From Erysipelotrichaceae bacterium (GTDB lineage: Bacteria; Bacillota_I; Bacilli_A; Erysipelotrichales; Erysipelotrichaceae), in the NCBI GenBank assembly GCA_030526485.1, contig JAUNCS010000002.1:30374-94373 (forward strand): DNA of 64,000 nucleotides, read 5' to 3'. Positions 17,160 through 25,768 of this stretch are shown piece by piece (within the stretch, counting starts at the first letter, position 1; every line of letters begins with the position of its first letter). A program made the translations under genes and the position numbers. A model generated the notes under the pieces. That model saw nothing but the letters and a program-made list of their open reading frames with translations, was not told the origin of the DNA and made no database searches.

Positions 17160-18469
17160 TATTTACCTAAACAGAAGTTTTTAAACATATGGTCGATTAA
17201 ATCCTCCTGATATTCCCTTCCTAATATTTCACAAAGATAATGGAAACTTTCTTCCAGGTTCAACATAATGACATCTACGCAGGTATCGTCAAAATGTCTA
17301 ATCATCATCTTTAATTCATTTAAAGACTGTTTCATTAAGGCAATCTGTCTTTCGTTGTTTAAGACATCTTCATTGACTAAAGAAACATCATCCTTATATT
17401 CATTTTCAATATATTCAACAAGCTCATCGATATCGCCATTCTTAGCAGAAATTGATAAACCATCCATTTTCACTAAGTCAGACTTGTTGTAGACAACGAT
17501 ACGCTTTTTATCTTTAGTAAGTTCTAAAAGCTTTTCATCTTCTTCATCAATGCGCTGACTATCAAGTACCATGATGACCAGTTCAGCTTCATTTAGTGCT
17601 TCCTTGGACTTTTCAATACCAATCTGTTCAACGATATCTTCGCTCTCTCTTATACCGGCTGTATCAATCAGATTCAAGGTAATATTTTTTAGATTTACCT
17701 TACCTTCAACTAGGTCACGGGTTGTACCAGCAATATCGGTAACAATCGCCTTGTCCTGTTTGATTAAGGCATTTAAAAGTGATGACTTACCAACATTAGG
17801 CTTACCGACAATAACGGTCTTAACACCATCTTTAACTACTCTAAATCTTTCAGCCTTATCAATCATTTCTTCCATATCTTTAATCCACTTATAGACATGA
17901 GGCTTGATATTGGTATTAGTCATGATTTCCACATCATCATATTCAGGATAATCAATATTTACTTCAATCATGGAAATGACATCTTTCATTTCTTCCATAA
18001 TTGGATTTAAGAGTTTTTCAATTGAACCATCTAAGCCCTTTAAAGCGCTCTTGGCCTGAATCTTGGTTGTGGCATTGATTAAGTCGTTGGTAGATTCTGC
18101 TACCGCTAAATCAATACGACCATTTAAATAAGCACGCTTGGTAAATTCACCAGCTTCTGCCAGACGGCAGCCCTTACTTAGTAATAGATTTAATATTGCC
18201 CTGGTAACATAAACACCACCATGGCAGTTTATTTCAACCATATCTTCTCTGGTAAAAGACTTAGGTCCCACAAAGAAAGACACCAGTACTTCATCAAGCA
18301 TTTCTTCACCATCATAAATATGAGTGTACTTAATGGTATTGGCTTCTATCTTTTTGATATCTGATATACTCTTTAAAATTTCAAAACTGTCTTCTCCAGA
18401 CATTCTGACAATTGAGATAGCACCCTGTTTTAAACTGGTGCTGATAGCGCAAATAGTATCGTTTAACAT
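17159..18469 (-). CDS. mnmE: tRNA modification GTPase MnmE
   Basis: 436 residues. With MnmG it builds the 5-carboxymethylaminomethyl group on wobble uridine of tRNAs. The N-terminal folate-binding domain carries the SIVRMSGEDSF and CHGG segments. The G domain has GKPNVGKSS, DIAGTTRD, DTAGIRES and YNKSDL. The C-terminus ends in the expected C-x-G-K motif (NFCLGK) with the catalytic cysteine. mnmG is not in the window. Confidence 0.97.
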   Translation of the reverse strand: MLNDTICAISTSLKQGAISIVRMSGEDSFEILKSISDIKKIEANTIKYTHIYDGEEMLDEVLVSFFVGPKSFTREDMVEINCHGGVYVTRAILNLLLSKGCRLAEAGEFTKRAYLNGRIDLAVAESTNDLINATTKIQAKSALKGLDGSIEKLLNPIMEEMKDVISMIEVNIDYPEYDDVEIMTNTNIKPHVYKWIKDMEEMIDKAERFRVVKDGVKTVIVGKPNVGKSSLLNALIKQDKAIVTDIAGTTRDLVEGKVNLKNITLNLIDTAGIRESEDIVEQIGIEKSKEALNEAELVIMVLDSQRIDEEDEKLLELTKDKKRIVVYNKSDLVKMDGLSISAKNGDIDELVEYIENEYKDDVSLVNEDVLNNERQIALMKQSLNELKMMIRHFDDTCVDVIMLNLEESFHYLCEILGREYQEDLIDHMFKNFCLGK

Positions 18470-18484
18470 ATCTTTAATTATAGT

Positions 18485-19822
18485 TTATAAAATTTCCCAA
18501 TAACCGGTTTTTCTTGAACCCACTCTTCTCAGTACTCCATTTTTACTTAGTTCCAGCAAATGACGGGCAATTGTTGGCTCTGATTTACCGGTTTTCTCAG
18601 CAAGCTCTACAGTTGTAATATACTTATTACCTCTAATATGCCTAAGCATTTCATCGTCAAGTTTTCCAAATGTGTGATAAGTAAAACCGATATCATTGAC
18701 CACATTATTTATCTTTCTTTCAAAAACAAAGGTAAAACCAAATTCATCATTCTGATAATGATAGTCCAAATTATTTTGTGAACACAGGCTAAAGGTTCTA
18801 TCAAAGCCAGTACCAAAGGCGTCAATGTAACCATACTTATACAAGACACTGCTTATTAATAAATTTCTAATCTTGCTGCCAACATTGCCAGAAGCAAATC
18901 TTCTTGGATCAATATCCTGATAGATTGGGCCAGGATTATAAATTCTTATTGATGACTTATAAATGATAATCTGATTATAGTCGCCCTCAATTCCATAATT
19001 ACAATGAGCAAATGAATTAAGCAGTATTTCCCTTAAAGCCCTTAAAGGAATTTCTGGTTCTTCTATTCTTTGTAGGCCCTCAATCTTTGACTTAAATTCA
19101 ATATGGTTTTGGATATAGAAATAAGCTTCTTTAATGCATTCAAAGATATTGCCTCTAAACTCTTTAATTTCACCAAATTCTACTCTTGAATCAGTTGGAT
19201 AAGATGCTTCCTTGATAGTTAAAGGCTTATTCTTACCGAACAAATACCAGCCAGCATTGTTTAGTTTGCCATTATCTGTCAATAAGCCCAAACGATTCAG
19301 TGTGTCTTCAGCATTGCGGTAAACATAATCAATACGACCCTTTTCATTGGCGGTTCTTACAAAGTCCAGCAGCAAATCTTCATCAACATCATCTATGCCA
19401 TACTTTGTTTCCTTATTTTCCCAACGGCTGTAGTTAACTTCTTTTCGTTCAAAATAATGTTGTAACTCATTAGAAGACATCAGAATATCAGTATCATTAA
19501 TACGAATATAGTATCGACCATAAGCAGAATAAGGACTATCGTCACCCTCAACACTCACTTTTAATACAGTTTTATTATCTTCATTTACTTCTGTTATTTT
19601 TACACCACTAGGAAGTGGTTTTAAATTATTCTGTATTTCGTGAGTAATATCCACAATTGTTTTCTTGCCTACATCTAAGCCAACAACAGTGCCATCATCC
19701 TTTATGCCAAAGTAAACAGTTCCCTTTTTAGACTTATTTAACATTGAGCCTAAAGAAATAATCCCTTCTCTTAACTGTGCCAAAGACTTTTTTAATTCAA
19801 TAGTTTCATTCTCTTTATACAT
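18485..19822 (-). CDS. AlbA_2 (Schlafen-like) ATP-binding transcriptional regulator
   Basis: 445 residues in three parts. About 1-130 is the AlbA_2 / divergent AAA-4 (Schlafen-core) domain with ETIELKKSLAQLREGIISLGSMLNKSKKGTVYFGI. About 225-370 is a GHKL-like ATP-binding region including LREILLNSFAHCNYG and DAFGTGFDRTF. The last 65 residues form a winged helix (TTVELAEKTGKSEPTIARHLLELSKNGVLRRVG). Such proteins are usually DNA-binding regulators. It is divergent from the SWIM gene with an elaborate repeat array between them, so it plausibly controls both. Confidence 0.85.
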   Translation of the reverse strand: MYKENETIELKKSLAQLREGIISLGSMLNKSKKGTVYFGIKDDGTVVGLDVGKKTIVDITHEIQNNLKPLPSGVKITEVNEDNKTVLKVSVEGDDSPYSAYGRYYIRINDTDILMSSNELQHYFERKEVNYSRWENKETKYGIDDVDEDLLLDFVRTANEKGRIDYVYRNAEDTLNRLGLLTDNGKLNNAGWYLFGKNKPLTIKEASYPTDSRVEFGEIKEFRGNIFECIKEAYFYIQNHIEFKSKIEGLQRIEEPEIPLRALREILLNSFAHCNYGIEGDYNQIIIYKSSIRIYNPGPIYQDIDPRRFASGNVGSKIRNLLISSVLYKYGYIDAFGTGFDRTFSLCSQNNLDYHYQNDEFGFTFVFERKINNVVNDIGFTYHTFGKLDDEMLRHIRGNKYITTVELAEKTGKSEPTIARHLLELSKNGVLRRVGSRKTGYWEIL

Positions 19823-19831
19823 CTATTTATC

Positions 19832-19878
19832 CTATCAATATTCTATCATTTAATCTATCACTTTTATGATGATAGAAT
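19832..19878. promoter_or_regulatory. Phased CTATCA operator array in a divergent promoter
   Basis: Three direct CTATCA copies at 19832, 19843 and 19855 (11 and 12 bases apart, one helical turn) face an inverted copy TGATAG at 19870. Two of the copies lie in a perfect 10-base inverted repeat, ATTCTATCAT (19840-19849) and ATGATAGAAT (19869-19878), with a 19-base spacer. The array fills the gap between the two divergent genes. Confidence 0.65.
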
Positions 19879-19897
19879 AATTTTAAAGAGGTATTTT

Positions 19898-21490
19898 ATG
19901 CGTTTCCTACAACAAGCCAGCAGTGAATCAGTTTCAAGAGGATTCGGTTATTATGAAGATAATCGTGTTTCTGATATTGAACAAACTGACAAAATTATTT
20001 ATTCTGCTACCGTAATTGGGAGTGGTAATAAGGTCTATGAAGTGGATATCAATTTAGATAAGCCAAGAACTTCTTTATGTACATGCCCATACGCCAGTGG
20101 CTCTTATATCATATGCAAACATATGGTAGCAACATATTTTAAACTTTTTGAAGATCAGGCTGAGGACTTTAAAGCCAGCCGTTATTCACGTACTTATCTT
20201 TGTTATGAAGATGATGAAGATGATTATTACGAAGATAGAGATTATTATGATGATTATTATTCAGACTATTCTCCAAATCGTGAAATTCCGGAAATCTACG
20301 ATCAGTTACTTGATAATTATGTAAACAATTTAGATAAAAAAGAATTGATTGGACTGGCTAAGAAAAGATTAAATTCTGATCCGGATGATAAATTCAAAGC
20401 TTATCTACGTACCGAATATAACAGATATAAAGAAAAATATGGTCTTGATTATAAAACTTTTAAGACTGTAGAAAATGAGATTGATCATCTTAAAAACAAT
20501 ACTGATTTTAATTATGAACATTTCAATAAATCTTTCTTTTCCAAGGAACTAAAAAAAGATATTTTAAAGATTCTGGCTAAGAAAAATGAATTCTCTACCA
20601 AAATACTAAAAGAACTTAGAAGTCCGTTTTTAGCTGCCTATGATGATTATGACTGGATTATTGAAAATGTTGTTCCACTTCTAAGTGAAAAAGAAAAAGA
20701 AACATTAAAACTTGCGATTGAAGATTTATTTGCTGCCTTAAGATATTACAGATTTAATGCCTATTATCCTAAATGTAATTTGTTAATCAATATTTATAAA
20801 TTAAGTAACTTTACGCTGGAGGAAACTCTTTCATCTTTATTAGATAAATGTAAATATGACGAATATCTTAAATACGTAATAGAAGACTGCGATGATAAAA
20901 ACGCACTATTAAAACTTCTTATTCAGAAGTTGGAAGACAAGGAATACCCCGTATACAAAAAAGGTGTCTCTAGCATCTTTCTGTATATTGCTGGGACAGA
21001 CTTATACAAATATTCATATCTTCTAGAATATGTCGATTATTATGATTTCCTGTTAAACCACGACGATAAATCCTACAAACACTTAGTTGATAAGTCTTCT
21101 AAAATGTTACAAAAACTAAAAGATGAAAATCTGGATAATGAACACGCCTTAGTTATTTATTCTGTAACTGATGATGTGGATAATCTTTATAAACTGGTTT
21201 CGAGCCTTAATAAGCGCTATCTCTACGACAAATATCTTTTACAGTTAAAGGATAAATACAGCGAGGAATTATATAACTATTACTATGACTATTCTTTGGA
21301 TTTATTGGAAAAATCAGAAGGTACAGAAAACTATAAATACGTTGTAGATGTTGCTAAGAAAGTTAAAAAACTGGATGGTGACAAAGTCTACATAAAACGT
21401 TTTGTGAACGATCTTTACAACAGTAAATTTGCAAAACGTCGTACACTTTTTGAAAGAATCCGAAAAGAATGCAATCTAAAAAGCAGATAA
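19898..21490 (+). CDS. SWIM zinc-finger domain protein
   Basis: 530 residues. The N-terminal part carries a SWIM motif, CTCPYASGSYIICKH (C-x-C-x9-C-x-H), expected to bind zinc and contact DNA or protein. It is followed at about 105-130 by an extreme Asp/Glu/Tyr-rich linker and then a long helical, Lys/Asp/Tyr-rich region with no recognised fold. The start has an AGAGG site. It is transcribed divergently from the AlbA_2 regulator across a shared operator, suggesting a two-gene regulatory unit. Its stop is embedded in a bidirectional terminator. Confidence 0.8.
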   Translation: MRFLQQASSESVSRGFGYYEDNRVSDIEQTDKIIYSATVIGSGNKVYEVDINLDKPRTSLCTCPYASGSYIICKHMVATYFKLFEDQAEDFKASRYSRTYLCYEDDEDDYYEDRDYYDDYYSDYSPNREIPEIYDQLLDNYVNNLDKKELIGLAKKRLNSDPDDKFKAYLRTEYNRYKEKYGLDYKTFKTVENEIDHLKNNTDFNYEHFNKSFFSKELKKDILKILAKKNEFSTKILKELRSPFLAAYDDYDWIIENVVPLLSEKEKETLKLAIEDLFAALRYYRFNAYYPKCNLLINIYKLSNFTLEETLSSLLDKCKYDEYLKYVIEDCDDKNALLKLLIQKLEDKEYPVYKKGVSSIFLYIAGTDLYKYSYLLEYVDYYDFLLNHDDKSYKHLVDKSSKMLQKLKDENLDNEHALVIYSVTDDVDNLYKLVSSLNKRYLYDKYLLQLKDKYSEELYNYYYDYSLDLLEKSEGTENYKYVVDVAKKVKKLDGDKVYIKRFVNDLYNSKFAKRRTLFERIRKECNLKSR

Positions 21491-21510
21491 GATTTTACTT
21501 ATCTGCTTTT
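21479..21510. terminator. Bidirectional terminator between SWIM gene and msrA
   Basis: Thirteen perfect pairs (AAAAGCAGATAAG and its complement) with a six-base loop, and A/T runs at both ends. It contains the stop codons of both converging genes (21488-21490 and 21495-21497). Confidence 0.9.
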
Positions 21511-21989
21511 CTTCCTGATTCAATTAATTCTTTTTCAAAGTCTTCTGGATTCTTTAAGTAATAATCCTGGTGATAGTCTTCAGCTTCATAGAAAGACTTA
21601 TAAGGTTCAATTGCGATATATGTTTTCTTGGAAGATTCTACTTCCAGTTTCTTAATCTTTTCTTCAGCTATATTTTTCTCAATTTCATTTTGATAATAAA
21701 TAGCCAATGTATAAGAGAAGCCTCGATCGATGAATTGACCACCCTCATCAAAGGGATCAACATTACACAAAAAGATATCAACTAATTTATCATAAGAAAC
21801 TACTTCATCATCATAATAAATAGCGATAGTTTCTCTGTGTCCTGTTCTTTGTTTCTTGACATCTTCATAAGTAGGATTTACTTCATTGCCACCTGAATAA
21901 CCACAGACAACTTTTTCAGCTTTATACATTTTGAATATTGGCGTGATGCACCAGAAACAGCCACCCGCAAAATATGCAATCTTTTTCAT
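21495..21989 (-). CDS. msrA: Peptide-methionine (S)-S-oxide reductase
   Basis: 164 residues. Repairs methionine-S-sulfoxide in proteins, with electrons from thioredoxin. The catalytic cysteine is in AGGCFWCITPIF, followed by VVCGYSGG, VKKQRTGHRETI, and the C-terminal EAEDYHQDYYLKNP. No MsrB domain is fused. It converges on the SWIM gene and shares its terminator. Confidence 0.96.
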   Translation of the reverse strand: MKKIAYFAGGCFWCITPIFKMYKAEKVVCGYSGGNEVNPTYEDVKKQRTGHRETIAIYYDDEVVSYDKLVDIFLCNVDPFDEGGQFIDRGFSYTLAIYYQNEIEKNIAEEKIKKLEVESSKKTYIAIEPYKSFYEAEDYHQDYYLKNPEDFEKELIESGRKADK

Positions 21990-22070
21990 AATTTAAATTA
22001 TAATCAAATTTATTTGACAGAATATTCTCATTTGGTATTATTAGAATAATCTTTGCACTGCATATATGCT

Positions 22071-22150
22071 ACAGTACAAACTGATCAGGCCTTTTGGAGC
22101 CGGGTTACATTAGTAACAGTGGATTTTCACCCCACGGGACAGATAACTGT
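22071..22150 (+). ncRNA. NiCo (czcD) transition-metal riboswitch aptamer
   Basis: Upstream of the CDF gene the RNA reads ACUGAUCAGGC, GGAGCCGGG, GUAACAG and ACGGGACAG in that order. These match the conserved junction of the czcD-type NiCo riboswitch as I recall it (ACUGAGCAGGC, GCAGCCGGG, CAACAG, GUGGGACAG). P1 can form from ACAGU (22071-22075) and ACUGU (22146-22150), and a short stem from GUGG with CCAC. Known members bind Co2+, Ni2+ or Fe2+ and switch on metal exporters. Confidence 0.85.
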
Positions 22151-22160
22151 TTTGTGGGGT
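22129..22160 (+). terminator. Riboswitch-controlled terminator
   Basis: ACCCCAC (22129-22135) pairs with GUGGGGU (22154-22160). The stem continues through three G-U pairs and ACAG/CUGU to an AUAA loop, and is followed by a T-rich stretch. It uses the 3' CCAC and GGGACAG of the aptamer, so metal binding and termination are mutually exclusive. Confidence 0.85.
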
Positions 22161-22195
22161 TTTATATTACCCCTGGCAAAGTAAAAGGAGTAATT

Positions 22196-23074
22196 ATGAA
22201 AAATCAATCATTTGAAAAAGTAGCTGTAAAAGTCTCGCTTATTTCTATCATTGGCAACTTCGTCTTATCAGGCCTTAAACTGTTAGCAGGTTTTCTTGCA
22301 CATTCAGGCGCTATGATTTCCGATGCGGTACATTCAGCTAGTGATGTCTTTAGCTCTATTGTTGTCTTAATCGGTATTAAATTATCTAGTAAAGACTCTG
22401 ATAAGGAACATCCATATGGCCATGACCGCTTAGAGTGTGTAGCCGCTATTGTCTTGGCGATTATGTTACTGGTAACTGGCTTATTTATAGGCCATGGGGC
22501 TATTGAAAAACTGTCATCTGGCAATCTTAACAACTTAGAAGTTCCTGGTGCTCTGGCTCTTGTAGCTGCCATAGTATCAATCGCTTGCAAAGAAGCAATG
22601 TACTGGTATACAAGATTCTATGCCAAGGCCTATGACTCTAATGCCCTAATGGCTGATGCCTGGCACCATCGTTCTGATGCCCTGTCTTCTATTGGTGCCT
22701 TAATTGGTATCTATGGGGCACGTAAGGGTTATGCGTGGCTGGATGCTGCTGCATCACTTGTAATCTGTTTATTTATCGCCAAAGCTGCTTATGATATCTT
22801 TGTGGACGCCATTGAAAAGATGGTTGACCATTCATTAAGTGCTGAAGAAGAAAATAAGATTAAAGAATGTGTGCTTAAAAATAGCGATGTGAAAGGTTTG
22901 GGAGAACTTACTACCAGAGAATTTGGTAATAAGGCCTATGTCGATATTGAAATACTGCTGGATGGAAGTCTTTCCTTAAAACAGAGTCATCTGATCAGAG
23001 AAACCATTCATGAAGATATTGAAAAAGTATTTCCTAAAATTAAACACATAAATATTCACATTCGACCATTTTAA
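22196..23074 (+). CDS. Cation diffusion facilitator (metal exporter) under NiCo riboswitch
   Basis: 292 residues from the ATG at 22196 (AAGGAG seven bases upstream); a longer frame would run through the riboswitch. Six membrane helices and the family metal-site motifs are seen: HSASD in helix 2 and HHRSD in helix 5 (HxxxD in both). The C-terminal cytoplasmic domain ends with HINIHIRPF. CDF proteins exchange divalent metals for protons. The HxxxD pair is usual for Zn/Co/Ni/Fe-type members rather than Mn-type. The riboswitch upstream points to Co, Ni or Fe(II) efflux. Confidence 0.92.
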   Translation: MKNQSFEKVAVKVSLISIIGNFVLSGLKLLAGFLAHSGAMISDAVHSASDVFSSIVVLIGIKLSSKDSDKEHPYGHDRLECVAAIVLAIMLLVTGLFIGHGAIEKLSSGNLNNLEVPGALALVAAIVSIACKEAMYWYTRFYAKAYDSNALMADAWHHRSDALSSIGALIGIYGARKGYAWLDAAASLVICLFIAKAAYDIFVDAIEKMVDHSLSAEEENKIKECVLKNSDVKGLGELTTREFGNKAYVDIEILLDGSLSLKQSHLIRETIHEDIEKVFPKIKHINIHIRPF

Positions 23075-23109
23075 AAATAGAGAGATTGAATTATTCAATC
23101 TCTCTATTT
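23075..23109. terminator. Bidirectional terminator between CDF and metI
   Basis: Sixteen perfect pairs (23075-23090 with 23094-23109) and a three-base loop that is the metI stop codon itself. A/T runs on both sides. Confidence 0.92.
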
Positions 23110-23759
23110 CTTTTATCAAGCTTTCTAGCCAGTGTATTACCAGTGTACTGGAACAACTGTACGATAATTACGATGATGATTACGGTAGTAAACATAATCG
23201 CTGATTCATAACGGTAGTAACCATAACGAATAGCGATATCACCAAGACCGCCACCACCAACAGTACCAGCCATGGCTGAATAACCAATGATAGTACCGAT
23301 AGCGATAGTTGCACCAGTAATCAAAGAAATTCTAGATTCGCCAATTAAAACCTTAATGATGATAGTTAGAGTTGGAGCACCCATTGATTGAGCCGCTTCA
23401 ATAACGCCATGGTCAACTTCTTTTAAAGAAGATTCAACCATTCTGCCAATAAAAGGGATAGCAGAAACGGTTAATGGCACAATAGTTGCGATAGTACCAT
23501 ATGACTTACCAACCAGCATCTTAGTAAATGGGATGATTAGAATCAATAAGATAATGAATGGAATAGAACGGCCGATGTTTACAATAACATCCAGTATTCT
23601 ATAAACTGTTGCATTTGGTTTAATACCATTCTTATCAGTAACGGTTAAAGCTACACCTAGTGGTAAACCAAAGACATATCCCAAAGCTGTAGAAGCCAGC
23701 ACCATTAATAGTGTTTCGCCAATACCGCGGATAATTAAACCTACCATTGCACTACTCAT
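23091..23759 (-). CDS. metI: Methionine ABC transporter permease
   Basis: 222 residues, five or six membrane helices, with the binding-protein-dependent permease loop EVDHGVIEAAQSMGAPTLTII that contacts the ATPase. The TVGGGGLGDIAIRYGYYRY segment is diagnostic of MetI. It overlaps metN by eight bases and ends in a terminator shared with the CDF gene. It imports L- or D-methionine with MetN and MetQ. Confidence 0.95.
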   Translation of the reverse strand: MSSAMVGLIIRGIGETLLMVLASTALGYVFGLPLGVALTVTDKNGIKPNATVYRILDVIVNIGRSIPFIILLILIIPFTKMLVGKSYGTIATIVPLTVSAIPFIGRMVESSLKEVDHGVIEAAQSMGAPTLTIIIKVLIGESRISLITGATIAIGTIIGYSAMAGTVGGGGLGDIAIRYGYYRYESAIMFTTVIIIVIIVQLFQYTGNTLARKLDKRNREIE

Positions 23760-24759
23760 GTACTACTTCCTCCACTGTTACTTCTGCTTTCTTTTGCAGA
23801 TAAGCAATCATCTTATTTGCCTTATCTTCATCATCTGGAAGTCTTAGCAACATCTGGCCATTACTCTTACCATTTAAGTCAGTGATTTCTGACTGTAAGA
23901 TTGATACCGGTGTCTTAAATTCCAGAATCATATTGCCAACAATTGGTTCACCTGCTGCTACTTCTGAGAAAGTAACTCTGACAAGCTTACCATTACTCAT
24001 TTCCTTGACTGTCTTAGATGCTGAGAAGATCAAACGCTTAGCGGCACTAGTCTTAGGATGTCTGAACAGTTCTTCAACATTATTCTGTTCAACCAGCTTA
24101 CCATTTTCCAGAACAATACACTGATCACAGATTTCCTGAATAACTGACATTTCATGAGTGATTACAACAACAGTAATGTTGTATTTACGATTGATATCCT
24201 TAATCAGATTTAAGATAGACTTGGTAGTTTCCGGGTCTAGTGCTGAAGTAGCTTCATCACATAATAGAATTTCAGGATTAGAAGCCAGGACTCTTGCGAT
24301 AGCTACTCTTTGTTTCTGACCACCTGATAATTGTGCTGGGAAGGCATTAGCCTTAGCTTCCAGACCAACAATCTTTAAGTATTCTAAAGCTTTCTTTTTG
24401 GCCTCAGCCTTAGGCACGCCAGCAATTTCCATAGGGAACATGACATTCTTTACAACTGAAATCTGCATTAACAGATTAAAGTGCTGGAAAATCATACCAA
24501 TCTTTCTTCTGGCCTGTCTTAAATCTTTTTCACTTAAAGACATTAAATCCTGGCCCTGTACAACTACTGAACCAGAACTAGGCTTTTCCAGTAAGTTTAA
24601 ACATCTAACCAGTGTAGACTTACCAGCGCCTGATAAACCGATGATTCCAAATATTTCGCCCTTGTTTATGTTGAAAGATACATCATTAACAGCGTGTAAA
24701 ACACCATCATCTGTATCGAACGACTTAACAAGATTTTTTACTTGAATAATAGGTTCCAT
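23752..24759 (-). CDS. metN: Methionine ABC transporter ATP-binding protein
   Basis: 335 residues from the ATG at 24759, which has GGAGG at the right distance; an upstream in-frame TTG is less likely. Walker A is GLSGAGKST, signature LSGGQKQR, Walker B ILLCDEATSALDP. The C-terminal 90 residues form the NIL domain (VRVTFSEVAAGEPIVGNM), which binds methionine and inhibits transport when the cell is replete. Downstream of metQ, separated by a hairpin. Confidence 0.96.
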   Translation of the reverse strand: MEPIIQVKNLVKSFDTDDGVLHAVNDVSFNINKGEIFGIIGLSGAGKSTLVRCLNLLEKPSSGSVVVQGQDLMSLSEKDLRQARRKIGMIFQHFNLLMQISVVKNVMFPMEIAGVPKAEAKKKALEYLKIVGLEAKANAFPAQLSGGQKQRVAIARVLASNPEILLCDEATSALDPETTKSILNLIKDINRKYNITVVVITHEMSVIQEICDQCIVLENGKLVEQNNVEELFRHPKTSAAKRLIFSASKTVKEMSNGKLVRVTFSEVAAGEPIVGNMILEFKTPVSILQSEITDLNGKSNGQMLLRLPDDEDKANKMIAYLQKKAEVTVEEVVHE

Positions 24760-24779
24760 ATTTTCCTCCTTCGACAACG

Positions 24780-24803
24780 AAATCCACTCAAGCGAGTGGA
24801 TTT
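24780..24803 (-). terminator. Hairpin between metQ and metN
   Basis: Ten perfect pairs (AAATCCACTC/GAGTGGATTT) with a four-base loop but no T-run after it on the minus strand. It is more likely an mRNA-stabilising or processing hairpin that allows more MetQ than MetNI than a full terminator. Confidence 0.55.
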
Positions 24804-24828
24804 GATATTAGCTTAATTATTGTAATTA

Positions 24829-25656
24829 TTATTTAACAAATGGGATTACTGAACCATCATATGTTTCATTGATGAAATCTACGATAGCCTGTGACTGTAA
24901 TACATCGCATAGAGCCTTAACGCCTTCGTTATTTTCGTTACCAGCCTTAACAGAGATTACGTTTACATATGTTTCAGCAGCATTTGAAGTAGATGTTTCA
25001 TAAGCGATTGAATCCTTCGCAACACTTAAGCCAGCAGCTAATGCATAGTTACCATTTAAGACAACAACTGCAGCCTGATCTCTTAATCTAGAAATCTGAG
25101 CAGCTTCAACTTCCTTAATAACAACCTTAGCACCTGTTGGAGTAGCATCTAATGCAGTTACAAGTGAGAATACATCAGTACCTTCTGGTAGAGTGATGAT
25201 GCCATTATCCTGAAGAAGTAATAATGCACGAGTTTCGTTTGTACCATCATTTGGAACTAAGATTTCATCACCATCCTGTAAATCAGCTAAAGAAGCTCTT
25301 GTACCAGGATAGATACCATAAGGTTCATAGTGGATACCAGCAACAACTGTCTGAGTAGTACCCTTTTCAGCATTGTAGTTATTTAGATATGGAGTATGAG
25401 CGAAGTAGTTGCAATCGATATCACCTGATTCAACAACTTCAATTGGCTGTACGTAATCTTCGAATTCCTTAACTTCAAGAGTCCAACCCTGTTCCTTAAG
25501 AATTTCGCCAGCCTTTTCAAGAATTACTGCATGAGGTACTGGAGAAGCAGCAACTGTGATTTTCTTTTCATCAGTCTTTGTTTCACCCTTAGATCCACAA
25601 GCAGTTAAGCCTACTACTAATAAGCAAGCAAATAAAATTGATAATAATTTTTTCAT
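24829..25656 (-). CDS. metQ: Methionine-binding lipoprotein
   Basis: 275 residues with lipoprotein signal MKKLLSILFACLLVVGLTAC, lipidated Cys20. The NlpA/MetQ fold is evident: KITVAASPVPHAVILE, DYVQPIEVVESGDIDCNYFAHTPYLNNYN, VPNDGTNETRALLLLQDNGII. It captures methionine outside the membrane and delivers it to MetNI. First gene of the metQNI transcript; no SAM riboswitch or T-box is visible in its short leader. Confidence 0.95.
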   Translation of the reverse strand: MKKLLSILFACLLVVGLTACGSKGETKTDEKKITVAASPVPHAVILEKAGEILKEQGWTLEVKEFEDYVQPIEVVESGDIDCNYFAHTPYLNNYNAEKGTTQTVVAGIHYEPYGIYPGTRASLADLQDGDEILVPNDGTNETRALLLLQDNGIITLPEGTDVFSLVTALDATPTGAKVVIKEVEAAQISRLRDQAAVVVLNGNYALAAGLSVAKDSIAYETSTSNAAETYVNVISVKAGNENNEGVKALCDVLQSQAIVDFINETYDGSVIPFVK

Positions 25657-25699
25657 AACATTTACCTTCCTTTTTAAATGTCTTCCTTTGACACTTCTT

Positions 25700-25729
25700 A
25701 TGTTACAGGGGTAAATGATATTTGTACAA
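25700..25729 (-). promoter_or_regulatory. Candidate metQ promoter
   Basis: On the minus strand TTGTAC (25724-25729) and TAACAT (25700-25705) are 18 bases apart, an acceptable -35/-10 pair upstream of metQ. The -35 is part of a TTGTACAA palindrome. Confidence 0.4.
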
Positions 25730-25768
25730 TTGATAATAAATATAGTTAGTTATAAATATTTTTTATAA

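Noticed and set aside
25657..25768. SAM riboswitch before metQ
   Set aside because: The leader has no GGAGAG-type SAM-I core and only a short AT-rich inverted repeat.
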